Assembly (NCBI GenBank): GCA_030592625.1
Contig: JAUVIY010000039.1
Location: forward strand, 1 to 13,780
DNA: 13,780 bases
Direction of reading: 5' to 3'
From: Spirochaeta sp.
GTDB lineage: Bacteria; Spirochaetota; Spirochaetia; DSM-2461
Shown: one piece after another, positions 1 to 6,956 of the stretch
Numbering within the stretch: position 1 is the first letter of the stretch
Layout: the number at the start of each line of letters is the position of its first letter
The notes under the pieces: generated by a model
What the model saw: the letters and a program-made list of their open reading frames with translations, nothing else
Database searches by the model: none
What the model was told of the DNA's origin: nothing
Made by a program: the position numbers and the translations under genes

Positions 1-552
1 TTCCGGCGGAATGCCCTTCGACCGACGGAAGAAGAGCTGCTCAGAGTCCTTATAGCCGGTGGAGAATCATCATCCCTGGAATTCAAGTCCTCCCTGAGAT
101 GGGATTACAGGGAAGAAAAACCCAGCAAGGATCTGGAAGGGGTTATCGTCAAATCCATCGCCGCCTTCAGCAACCATGAGGGGGGAACACTCCTCATCGG
201 GGTTTCCGATGATGGCGAGGCTCTGGGTCTGCAGCCTGATTATGGATGCTTGAAAGACGAGGGCAAAGACTATTTCGAACTCCACCTGAGGAACCTCGTC
301 TCCTCGCAGTATGGTGTCGGTTTTGCCGCTGAAGGCATTAATATCAGTTTTTATCGCCTCGACGGAAAAGAACTGTGTCGGGTGAACATCAGGAAAGGGA
401 AAGTTCCACTTTACACAACCATCAATGTCAAAGGGGCAGCTCCCGTTGAGAAATTCTTTGTCCGTTCGGGTAACTCATCACGGGCTATCAGTTCCATAAG
501 CGAAGTGACCGAGTACGTTGTTAAACGTTTCGGCCGGCGTGTATTCCAATAA
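1..552 (+). CDS. AlbA_2 (Schlafen-type) domain protein, C-terminal part, 5' end outside window
   Basis: The frame is open from base 1 to the TAA at 550-552, so the visible 183 residues are the C-terminal end of a longer protein. Residues 24-90 carry the hallmarks of the AlbA_2 putative nucleic-acid-binding domain: an S-x-LEFKSSLRWD segment, then an I-V-KSIAAFSNHEGGTLLIGVSDDG core followed by GLQPDY. The tail ends with a KFFVRSGNSSRAIS-type segment and an E-x-x-x-Y-V helix, a usual C-terminal ending of these domains. AlbA_2 proteins are often annotated as transcriptional regulators or ATP-binding proteins, but their roles vary and the partner domain lies upstream of the window. A TTG at 250 could be mistaken for a start, but the conserved domain begins well before it. 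The next gene starts 38 nt downstream, so co-transcription with it and truA is likely. The domain call is firm; the function is unknown. Confidence 0.85.
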   Translation, partial: FRRNALRPTEEELLRVLIAGGESSSLEFKSSLRWDYREEKPSKDLEGVIVKSIAAFSNHEGGTLLIGVSDDGEALGLQPDYGCLKDEGKDYFELHLRNLVSSQYGVGFAAEGINISFYRLDGKELCRVNIRKGKVPLYTTINVKGAAPVEKFFVRSGNSSRAISSISEVTEYVVKRFGRRVFQ

Positions 553-590
553 ATCTGAAATCAGCCTTATATCCTGCTATCTTGTCATGT

Positions 591-1253
591 ATGAATATCA
601 AATTACTCCCTGCCTTAGGTCTTTTATTGACCTCTTGCGTTGTTCTGTCGGCTGAAAATCCCGAATCATCGGGGATCCGGCTCTCGGAATATAACGGAAC
701 CGTCCAGGCGGAAATTACCGTTGGCGGATACGCTCCCGAAGGGATCAAGTTTGTCTGGTCCCTCAACCCGGATCCCGTTTATCCGCCCAGGGGTGGCGAC
801 AGGGCGGAATTCCGTTCCCTTGAAAATCTCCTGGAATTCACCCCCGAACCCTTCGCCGGCCCCGGTAAGTACTGGATCCGTGCCGGCTGGTATGAGAACG
901 GCGGGATAAGATTTTATTCCGATCCCATCAGGATTCACCTCGATGGAACCGGCGGCGTTGTCCGGGGCGAGGGTATGAGCATCCAGGTAACGGTAGACGA
1001 GCAGGTGGCCCGAGTGGGTGTCACCATCACCGACTCGAAACCCGGAGGCGTGAAGATTGTCTGGTCCAGGACACCAAATCCGGAATATCCGCCAAGGCAG
1101 CAGGATCAGGCCGTATTCCGGGGTATAAACGATCCCCTTGAAACCTGGCTGGAAGCCTTCGATGGACCCGGAACCTATTATGTACGGGCCGGCTGGTATA
1201 AAAACGGCAGGATTCTGTTTTATTCCACCCAGGTGGAAACGGTTCTCCATTAG
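591..1253 (+). CDS. Probable lipoprotein with two tandem copies of an unrecognised ~60-90 aa domain
   Basis: The product is 220 aa from the ATG at 591. An in-frame TTG at 582 would add only three residues, and neither start has a clear Shine-Dalgarno sequence; ATG is preferred because it puts MNIK directly before the hydrophobic segment. The N-terminus (residues 5-15 hydrophobic, then L-T-S-C with Cys16) resembles a lipobox, so a lipid-anchored envelope protein is likely. Cleavage at a type I site near residue 21 is the alternative. The mature part is a duplication: residues 52-111 align without gaps to 154-213, 102 residues later, with about 33 of 60 positions identical. Both copies hold VWS-x-x-P-x-P-x-YPPR, then D-x-A-x-FR, then GPG-x-Y-x-x-RAGWY-x-NG-x-I-x-FYS. 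I do not recognise the family. It ends 9 nt before truA. Confidence 0.75.
   Translation: MNIKLLPALGLLLTSCVVLSAENPESSGIRLSEYNGTVQAEITVGGYAPEGIKFVWSLNPDPVYPPRGGDRAEFRSLENLLEFTPEPFAGPGKYWIRAGWYENGGIRFYSDPIRIHLDGTGGVVRGEGMSIQVTVDEQVARVGVTITDSKPGGVKIVWSRTPNPEYPPRQQDQAVFRGINDPLETWLEAFDGPGTYYVRAGWYKNGRILFYSTQVETVLH
675..1247 (+). repeat. Internal domain duplication within the lipoprotein gene
   Basis: Copy 1 covers about 675-941 and copy 2 about 975-1247, with a 306-nt offset. At protein level the core 60 residues are about 55% identical without gaps; at DNA level they have diverged, so the duplication is old. The aromatic-rich tail motif RAGWY-x-NG is retained in both copies, which suggests that each forms its own fold. 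Confidence 0.8.
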
Positions 1254-1262
1254 AATCCAGTC

Positions 1263-2030
1263 ATGAGCACCTACCGCATCACCATCCGATACGACGGAGC
1301 CCGATACAAAGGCTGGCAGCGTCTGGGAAAGGATGCCGGCGGGGACTCCATCACATCCAAACTTGAGGCTGTCCTGAGCCTGCTATGCAGCGAGGATATC
1401 CGGGTGACCGGGTCGGGACGCACCGACGCCGGTGTACATGCCATGGCACAAGTGGCCCATTTCCACACAGAACGCCGTCTTTCCGGTCAGGAAATCCTTG
1501 AATATTCGGCCCGGTACCTGCCGGATGATATCGCCGTCATCGCTGCCGAAAAAGCTGACGATCGTTTTCATGCCCGTTATCAGGTCAAGGAAAAGAGCTA
1601 TATCTACCGCATTGACACCGGTCTGTATCCCGACCCCTTCCAACGTAAATACGCCTGGCATATTTCAAACCCACTCGATTATACAGCTATGAGACAGGCA
1701 ACGGATCTTCTGATCGGTCTCCATGATTTTGCCGGATTCACCAGTATGAAATCAAAGACAAAATCTACTGAGAGGAACCTGACATCCATTGAAATCCGGG
1801 AGCCGTTATCCGGGGAAGAACCGTTTGCCGTCATCCGGTTCACCGGTGAGGGATTCCTTCACAACATGGCCCGTATCATCACCGGCACCCTGGTGGAAGT
1901 GGGGCTCGGAACCCGGACTGTGGAATCAATCAGTGTGATCCTGAGTGGCGGACGGCGGGAAGATGCAGGGGCCAAGGCGCCTGCGAAAGGGCTGTTTTTG
2001 GAAAGTGTGAAATATGATCAGGAAATTTGA
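1263..2030 (+). CDS. truA: tRNA pseudouridine(38-40) synthase TruA
   Basis: TruA converts uridines 38, 39 and 40 of the tRNA anticodon arm to pseudouridine in the cytoplasm. The 255-aa product has the family's usual length. It begins with the beta-strand motif R-Y-DG-x-x-Y-x-GWQ (residues 9-19). It carries the catalytic signature GSGRTDAGVHA at 50-60 with Asp55 as the nucleophile, a K-x-Y-x-Y motif near residues 109-113, a GEGFLHNMARIITGTL motif in the C-terminal half, and the closing AKAPAKGLFLESVKY segment. All core motifs are present and intact. The ATG at 1263 lies 9 nt after the preceding stop codon without a strong ribosome-binding site, so translation may be coupled to the upstream lipoprotein gene. 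It is the last gene of the first plus-strand cluster. Confidence 0.97.
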   Translation: MSTYRITIRYDGARYKGWQRLGKDAGGDSITSKLEAVLSLLCSEDIRVTGSGRTDAGVHAMAQVAHFHTERRLSGQEILEYSARYLPDDIAVIAAEKADDRFHARYQVKEKSYIYRIDTGLYPDPFQRKYAWHISNPLDYTAMRQATDLLIGLHDFAGFTSMKSKTKSTERNLTSIEIREPLSGEEPFAVIRFTGEGFLHNMARIITGTLVEVGLGTRTVESISVILSGGRREDAGAKAPAKGLFLESVKYDQEI

Positions 2031-2061
2031 TGTTCCCGGTGATTAGTGTTTTAAATATAGT

Positions 2062-2186
2062 GAGTGTTCCCCACCTTGTCACAAAATTTTCTTACAGCTC
2101 TGAAAGGCCCTTATCTCAGTGTCAATTCAACCGGAAATCGATACTGCCGGGGTTTCACTGAAAATGTGACAAGGTTGGGAACACTC
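2062..2186. mobile_element. 125-bp element with 22-bp near-perfect terminal inverted repeats (MITE-like)
   Basis: The left arm, 2062-2083, reads GAGTGTTCCCCACCTTGTCA plus CA. The right arm, 2165-2186, is its reverse complement with a single mismatch (C at 2072 against A on the complementary arm, base 2176). Just inside both arms is a TTTTC tract, shifted by about 3 nt. The 81-nt interior has no open reading frame of note. No convincing target-site duplication is visible outside the arms. The structure suits a non-autonomous transposable element or the joined ends of an insertion sequence. The same pairing would form a long hairpin in RNA and could stop transcription leaving truA. I cannot assign an IS family. 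Confidence 0.6.
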
Positions 2187-2272
2187 CATAAAAAATAAGG
2201 AGTTGGTCAAACGAACCGGGGAAAATAAAAAGTATTAGTAAACCTTAATATAGTAACATATTATCGGGATTT

Positions 2273-2300
2273 TTGGATGAATACGTGTTATCATTATAGT
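2273..2300 (+). promoter_or_regulatory. Candidate sigma70-type promoter for the surface-protein block
   Basis: TTGGAT at 2273-2278 and TATAGT at 2295-2300 are separated by 16 nt and lie 27 nt before the start codon at 2328. A second weaker pair, TTAGTA (2235-2240) and TATTAT (2259-2264) with an 18-nt spacer, is an alternative. Both sit in an AT-rich region and were found by eye. Confidence 0.4.
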
Positions 2301-2318
2301 TGAAAACTCTTTTTAATC

Positions 2319-2322
2319 GGAG
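2319..2322 (+). promoter_or_regulatory. Ribosome-binding site GGAG for the gene at 2328
   Basis: GGAG lies 5 nt before the ATG at 2328. It supports that codon as the start, which is also immediately followed by a good signal peptide. Confidence 0.7.
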
Positions 2323-2327
2323 CCTCC

Positions 2328-4520
2328 ATGAACTCGCTCAGTAGGTTGGGTTTCGCAACTTTTACGATACTCCTTTCCCTGTGTCCTATACCGACATTCG
2401 CTCAGAATGCTGAAACCCTGATTAACTACAACGAAGTATATCGTTTCCCGCTTTCTGTTGGCGTCGAAGCCCAGTTCATCTCTCCGATGACATTATTCGG
2501 AACGGATTACAAGGGTAATTTCACGATTCTTGACATCTCGTCCCTGGCGAGATTCCCTATTCCTTCCCTGCCGATGCTGCAGCCCATTGCCCGGCTCGGT
2601 TTCATTATCACCAAGGCCGAACCCGACGCCACATATCCGGATCTGGAGAAGTTTGATAATACCCGGATCTATCTGGCAGGCGGCTTGGGATATCTTCATA
2701 AATTCAACAAGAAATTCGAAGCCGGTGCCGACCTGGAAACGGGTATCGGCTATTCCATGTTCTCCAAGATTGACCCTACCGGCGGGGAAACCTATGGCGC
2801 ATGGAATTTTCAGGCCGCTCTGGGCGGACGGCTGGTTTTTAATCCCTCATTCAACTTATCCCTGAACTTCCATCCCTCGCTCCGCTATTATTATTCTTTC
2901 TCACCCTTGGAACGATTCAATGGATTTTCCGTGGGTATCGGCATCACTGCCGATTACCGAATCGGCACGGATCCCGACGATCCGAGGGCGGAAATCAGGT
3001 CTCTCGAATTCAATAATCCACGTGTGGACGATATGTTCGCTGCGATGCAAAGCTTCTACATAGATCATCCCGTCGGGGAAGTAACCCTTACCAATACGGA
3101 AAAATATGCACTGACGGATTTGAAGGTGACGTTCTATCAGCCCGGATACATGAATATCGCCACATCAGTAGCTGAAATCGCGGAACTGGCTCCGGGAGAA
3201 TCTCAATCGGTTCCGATTACCGCATCCTTTGATCAGAACGTTTTCACACTGGAAGGTGTCACACCGCTGACAGGGGAAATCAAGGTGGACTATACGCTGA
3301 GGACCCGAAGCGCCTCTCAAACGATTCCAGTCAGCTACGATTTATACGACAAGAACTCCCTCACCTGGGATGACGACCGAAAAGTTGCCGCTTTCATCAC
3401 TTCCGGGGATAGTGCACTGAGTAACTACATCAGTTTTCTCCGGCAGACCACAAAAGATGTTGTAAATCCCGGATACAGCGATGCAGTTCAAACGGGCATG
3501 CAGGTTTTTTATGGATTGACGGAGATAGGCTGTTTATATCAGAGGGATCCCACCCTGTCCTATGAAGACGCCAAAGGTGACACCCTTGTGGTGGATTCGG
3601 TGAATCTTCCACGGGAAACTCTGACGAAACTCGCAGGAGATTGTGACGATCTCACGGTCCTCTATAACGCTATGCTCGAATCCTCCGGTATCGCCACGGG
3701 ATTTGTCACGGTTCCGGGTCATATCTATTCGATATTCTCCACCGGTGTTCCCGCTCGGGATTACCGAATGATCCATCCGGACAAGAATATGACGGTTGCT
3801 ATCGACGGAATACTCTGGGTTCCAGTTGAAATCACATTCATCGGCGAAGACGATTTTGAAACGGCCTGGAGAGCCGGAGCCGAGGAGTTCGTCCGCTTCG
3901 TCGACGATGAGGACAAACTCGGACTTTATTTCACCACGGAAGCTCAGCAAATCTACCGTCCTGTGGGGTTTCAGGAACGCGACCTGGGACTGCAATACGG
4001 GGACAGAACACGCATTTCCTACGATTTTCGACAGGAGGTCAACAAGGTTACCTCCCTGGTGATGAACAGTTACGAAGAGGCAGCCAAGGCGCAGGGTAAC
4101 AAGGGGAGTTATAATACTTACGGTATTGTCTGTGCCCGATTTGCAGCGTATGACCGGGCCGAGAAAGCCTTCAATAATGCTCTGGCCCTGGATCGGAACT
4201 ACGTATCTCCCAAGGTGAATCTGGCCAACGTTTATTATCTGAGGGAAGAGTACCAGAATGCCCTGAGACTTTTCCATGACGCCGAACGCGTGCTGAAGGA
4301 AGCAGGTGCTGTGAACAGTTCAGGCTATGCCCGTGTTCTGTTGAATATTTCCCGTACCTATTACGAACTGGAAAGCTTCGACATGGCCGCCGAATATTCC
4401 GCCGCTCTTGCCGAGGTGAATCCCGCCATGGCCGACCGCTACGCCTACCTGGCCGACACCGCCGGCGGACGGGCCGCAGATATGTCCCGGTCGCTGGGCA
4501 TTCAGTTTTTGGAGGAATGA
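2328..4520 (+). CDS. Secreted beta-barrel / transglutaminase-like / TPR protein
   Basis: This 730-aa protein begins with a signal peptide (hydrophobic 7-22, likely cleavage after TFA at residue 25). Residues ~30-210 alternate short amphipathic, aromatic-rich strands with glycines, as in an outer-membrane beta-barrel, and end near an ADYRIG strand. Residues ~230-335 look like an Ig or CARDB-type beta domain. Residues ~350-520 resemble a transglutaminase-like (papain-fold) domain: GDCDD with Cys439, PGHIY with His465, and an LWVPVEIT strand with Glu501 where the family usually has Asp. Residues ~595-715 hold TPR-like helices (AEKAFNNALALD, ALRLFHDAE). The likely site is the outer membrane, with the other domains in the periplasm or outside. 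The substrate is unknown; such domains can be proteases, cross-linkers or inactive. It is first in a three-gene block and its end contains the next gene's ribosome-binding site. Confidence 0.8.
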   Translation: MNSLSRLGFATFTILLSLCPIPTFAQNAETLINYNEVYRFPLSVGVEAQFISPMTLFGTDYKGNFTILDISSLARFPIPSLPMLQPIARLGFIITKAEPDATYPDLEKFDNTRIYLAGGLGYLHKFNKKFEAGADLETGIGYSMFSKIDPTGGETYGAWNFQAALGGRLVFNPSFNLSLNFHPSLRYYYSFSPLERFNGFSVGIGITADYRIGTDPDDPRAEIRSLEFNNPRVDDMFAAMQSFYIDHPVGEVTLTNTEKYALTDLKVTFYQPGYMNIATSVAEIAELAPGESQSVPITASFDQNVFTLEGVTPLTGEIKVDYTLRTRSASQTIPVSYDLYDKNSLTWDDDRKVAAFITSGDSALSNYISFLRQTTKDVVNPGYSDAVQTGMQVFYGLTEIGCLYQRDPTLSYEDAKGDTLVVDSVNLPRETLTKLAGDCDDLTVLYNAMLESSGIATGFVTVPGHIYSIFSTGVPARDYRMIHPDKNMTVAIDGILWVPVEITFIGEDDFETAWRAGAEEFVRFVDDEDKLGLYFTTEAQQIYRPVGFQERDLGLQYGDRTRISYDFRQEVNKVTSLVMNSYEEAAKAQGNKGSYNTYGIVCARFAAYDRAEKAFNNALALDRNYVSPKVNLANVYYLREEYQNALRLFHDAERVLKEAGAVNSSGYARVLLNISRTYYELESFDMAAEYSAALAEVNPAMADRYAYLADTAGGRAADMSRSLGIQFLEE
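4511..4516 (+). promoter_or_regulatory. Strong ribosome-binding site GGAGGA for the lipoprotein gene
   Basis: GGAGGA lies within the last codons of the upstream gene, 5 nt before the ATG at 4522. The upstream stop TGA (4518-4520) falls between the site and the start, so the two genes are very probably co-transcribed and translationally coupled. Confidence 0.85.
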
Positions 4521-4521
4521 T

Positions 4522-6951
4522 ATGAAAAATATGAAATCATTGGTTTTCCCGGCAGTTCTGGCAGCCGCACTCGTCATAGCTTCCTGCTATCAACCCCTCA
4601 CAGAGCTTCTCATTGCAGCGATCGAAGATGATTACAGTCCGGTTATTGTTGTGGAAACACCTCAGTCAGGGGATACCTACTATTCCACCATCACGGTCAG
4701 TGGATACATCAATGACGATTCCCTGGACTCGGGAGACGATAAAGGATTGTTGAGGTCGCTCTCGATTACTGCTGCGAACGATCTGGCTCACAAGGGCCGG
4801 ATCCTCATCGATTCCGAAGGTAATTACGAATACGATCAGGCATTCGGCACCATTGGCACGAATGATCCTAATGAGTTTATATTTAACCCATCGGATCGTA
4901 GTTTCAATATTAATATCACCACGTCGGATATGGGTTTCCCTCCGCAGACTCTGTATCTTCTGATCACCGCAGAGGACTTCAATGGGAATAAATCGACGGA
5001 AATAATTCAGTTGATTCGAAGCATAGGGCCCTATATCGAACTTACAAGTCCAGCTGCTCCGACATATGGGGTGGGAAGTACGATCACGATACAGGGAAAA
5101 ATCGCCAATTCCCAACATCATGTCGTTGAAGCGACAGCAAAGGATCTTCCCATTGAAGCCGGAGAGGTTGATACATTGAAACTGGAGATTTTTGCTCTTG
5201 GTATCAATGTTGAATTGGACCTCAATCGAGAAGATGAAGGAGATGAAGAAAATCCTCCACCACCTCCTGATACCTCTGTGCCTTTAATCACAAGGAGTGG
5301 TGATTTTGAGTACGAACCGGCTCAAAGGATGTTCTACACCGAAGTCAGTCTTAACTTAACTTCTGATGATGATATCACAAGCTTAATTATCAATATCATT
5401 GCTACTGATCTGAACGGAAACGTCACTAGTTTGCCTCACACGATGACACAGGTTCAGGATACCGGTCCGAAAATCGACATCTATCAGTCAGAACTGGATG
5501 TAAATGGTTCGTTATATTATTCCAGGACAGTAGCTGGTCCACCCTTGTTGTTTGTTCTCGGGGGAACGCGAACTACTCTGTCATCTCTTGTTGTTTATGG
5601 CAGTACCTACACTCCAATTCCGAGCCTTCGGGTAAATCTTGCAGAATTGAAACTGGTTAACACCCCATACACCAATACCATTGACCTTCGAACGCACGCC
5701 AATACACTTCATTGGGGTCCCGATATCGATCCATCAACCGGTTACTGGTACTATTATGATTATTATCGTTTTAATGTTTCATTGGATGGAAGCATTTTCC
5801 AGAATTTCACCACCGGAGATACGGCCAATCTTACCCTTACAGTCGAGGATAACGAGGGTAAGGACACTACGATGTCCTGGTTGATCAAGGAGGATTCTGC
5901 TGGCCCGATCTTCTCATCAATGACTGCCACAACCGATTCGGTAACCTCTCCCTATATAGGATCCAGTGATACTGTGACTCTTGATTTCACCTTGACTGAC
6001 GAAGCTTTCAAGACGGGATTAAATCCGGATACGATCAGGGGAAGTGTCGGTGGCGAATTATTCACGGAACCGACTTATCCGGGGACCTTTAACAAGGTCG
6101 ACAATGGGGACGGCTCCTGGGACTGTACCGTGACCCTTGCTGCAGCGGACATAAATCCGGGTACTGGACTCCTCGGCGACGGAACGCTGATTGTATCGGT
6201 CTTGGCTGATGACTACATCGGTAACACTTCGTCTAAAGGTCAGGGTGATTTCGATCAGACCATCACGTACCTTGCGACTGGACCGACCTTGAGCAATGTC
6301 ACGTTCACTACCGCAATCGGGAATGACGAATATGCTCAAAAGAACGAGGATATCACCCTGAGTTTCACCACAGACCAGGAACTGAACGAGACCAGCCTGA
6401 CTGTTATAATCGGCGTTGTAGAAGTTACTCCTACTAAAACGGGTATGACATATACCGCAACAAGATCGAAATCATCTTCTACTGATACCGACCTTCCCTT
6501 CGAGATCTCAGGAATCCAAAACCTTGCCGGGATTACAACAGGAGACATCACTGAAGTATCTGGTGCTGGTGATTCGGATGTCGTCCATTACTATCCCGAT
6601 GCCCCGGTACTGGAGAATGATGGCATGGATCTGGAGAAGCCCGACGGGACTCCGAGGGTCGGTAATGCTCAGGTCGACGACGTCGTCATCCTGGACTTCG
6701 ACGTGAAGGACGGTCGAATTCTTCAGACAGCACTGACGGTCGAATTCTCATACGGTGGAACTCCGACGGATTTGATCCCCTTGGACGGCACGGACTCCTT
6801 GCCACCGCATTACCGTTTCAAGTATACGGTAACTGCCTCGGAAACTTCTGTGGAGGATAACGTCGACTACACTATCGGTTTCACGGATGCGGCGGGTAAT
6901 CCAGGGACGCAAGTTAACGGCCAATCGTTATTCGACTTCTACACGCCCTGA
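4522..6951 (+). CDS. Large lipoprotein with about six Ig-like beta modules
   Basis: The 809-aa product starts with a lipoprotein signal (basic MKNMK, hydrophobic core, lipobox I-A-S-C with Cys22). The rest is extracytoplasmic and beta-rich. Module boundaries are marked by a recurring GP-plus-hydrophobic start: about 40-168, 169-314 (GPYIEL), 315-460 (GPKIDI), 461-586 (GPIFSS), 587-693 (GPTLSN) and 694-809 (APVLEN). Modules 1 and 2 carry the P-x-x-x-x-Y-x-x-x-x-x-x-x-G element (ETPQSG...TVSGYI) also seen in the next gene. Module 2 contains an acidic stretch and five prolines at 245-249, probably a flexible linker. Module 3 has an aromatic cluster, YWYYYDYY at 408-415. No enzymatic motif is visible; a structural, adhesive or scaffold role is an inference. 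Its 5' half is clearly AT-richer than its neighbours. It follows the beta-barrel gene by 1 nt. Confidence 0.85.
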   Translation: MKNMKSLVFPAVLAAALVIASCYQPLTELLIAAIEDDYSPVIVVETPQSGDTYYSTITVSGYINDDSLDSGDDKGLLRSLSITAANDLAHKGRILIDSEGNYEYDQAFGTIGTNDPNEFIFNPSDRSFNINITTSDMGFPPQTLYLLITAEDFNGNKSTEIIQLIRSIGPYIELTSPAAPTYGVGSTITIQGKIANSQHHVVEATAKDLPIEAGEVDTLKLEIFALGINVELDLNREDEGDEENPPPPPDTSVPLITRSGDFEYEPAQRMFYTEVSLNLTSDDDITSLIINIIATDLNGNVTSLPHTMTQVQDTGPKIDIYQSELDVNGSLYYSRTVAGPPLLFVLGGTRTTLSSLVVYGSTYTPIPSLRVNLAELKLVNTPYTNTIDLRTHANTLHWGPDIDPSTGYWYYYDYYRFNVSLDGSIFQNFTTGDTANLTLTVEDNEGKDTTMSWLIKEDSAGPIFSSMTATTDSVTSPYIGSSDTVTLDFTLTDEAFKTGLNPDTIRGSVGGELFTEPTYPGTFNKVDNGDGSWDCTVTLAAADINPGTGLLGDGTLIVSVLADDYIGNTSSKGQGDFDQTITYLATGPTLSNVTFTTAIGNDEYAQKNEDITLSFTTDQELNETSLTVIIGVVEVTPTKTGMTYTATRSKSSSTDTDLPFEISGIQNLAGITTGDITEVSGAGDSDVVHYYPDAPVLENDGMDLEKPDGTPRVGNAQVDDVVILDFDVKDGRILQTALTVEFSYGGTPTDLIPLDGTDSLPPHYRFKYTVTASETSVEDNVDYTIGFTDAAGNPGTQVNGQSLFDFYTP

Positions 6952-6956
6952 AACGG

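Larger units (their letters stand above)
2031..2327. other. Intergenic region between truA and the surface-protein block
   Basis: This is the largest non-coding stretch in the window (297 nt). It holds the inverted-repeat element at 2062-2186, then about 140 nt of AT-rich sequence (2188-2327) with candidate promoters for the downstream gene block. No tRNA or other structured RNA gene was recognised. Confidence 0.8.

Noticed and set aside
582..590. TTG at 582 as start of the small lipoprotein
   Set aside because: It adds only three residues and lacks a ribosome-binding site; the ATG at 591 gives a cleaner basic-hydrophobic signal sequence.
666..1250. Open frame of 194 codons on the minus strand opposite the small lipoprotein
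   Set aside because: The plus strand shows a conserved internal duplication and a signal peptide, so it is the coding strand.
3534..4277. Open frame of 247 codons on the minus strand inside the transglutaminase-like/TPR gene
   Set aside because: The plus strand encodes the Cys/His motifs and TPRs with a signal peptide and ribosome-binding site; the antisense product resembles no family I know.
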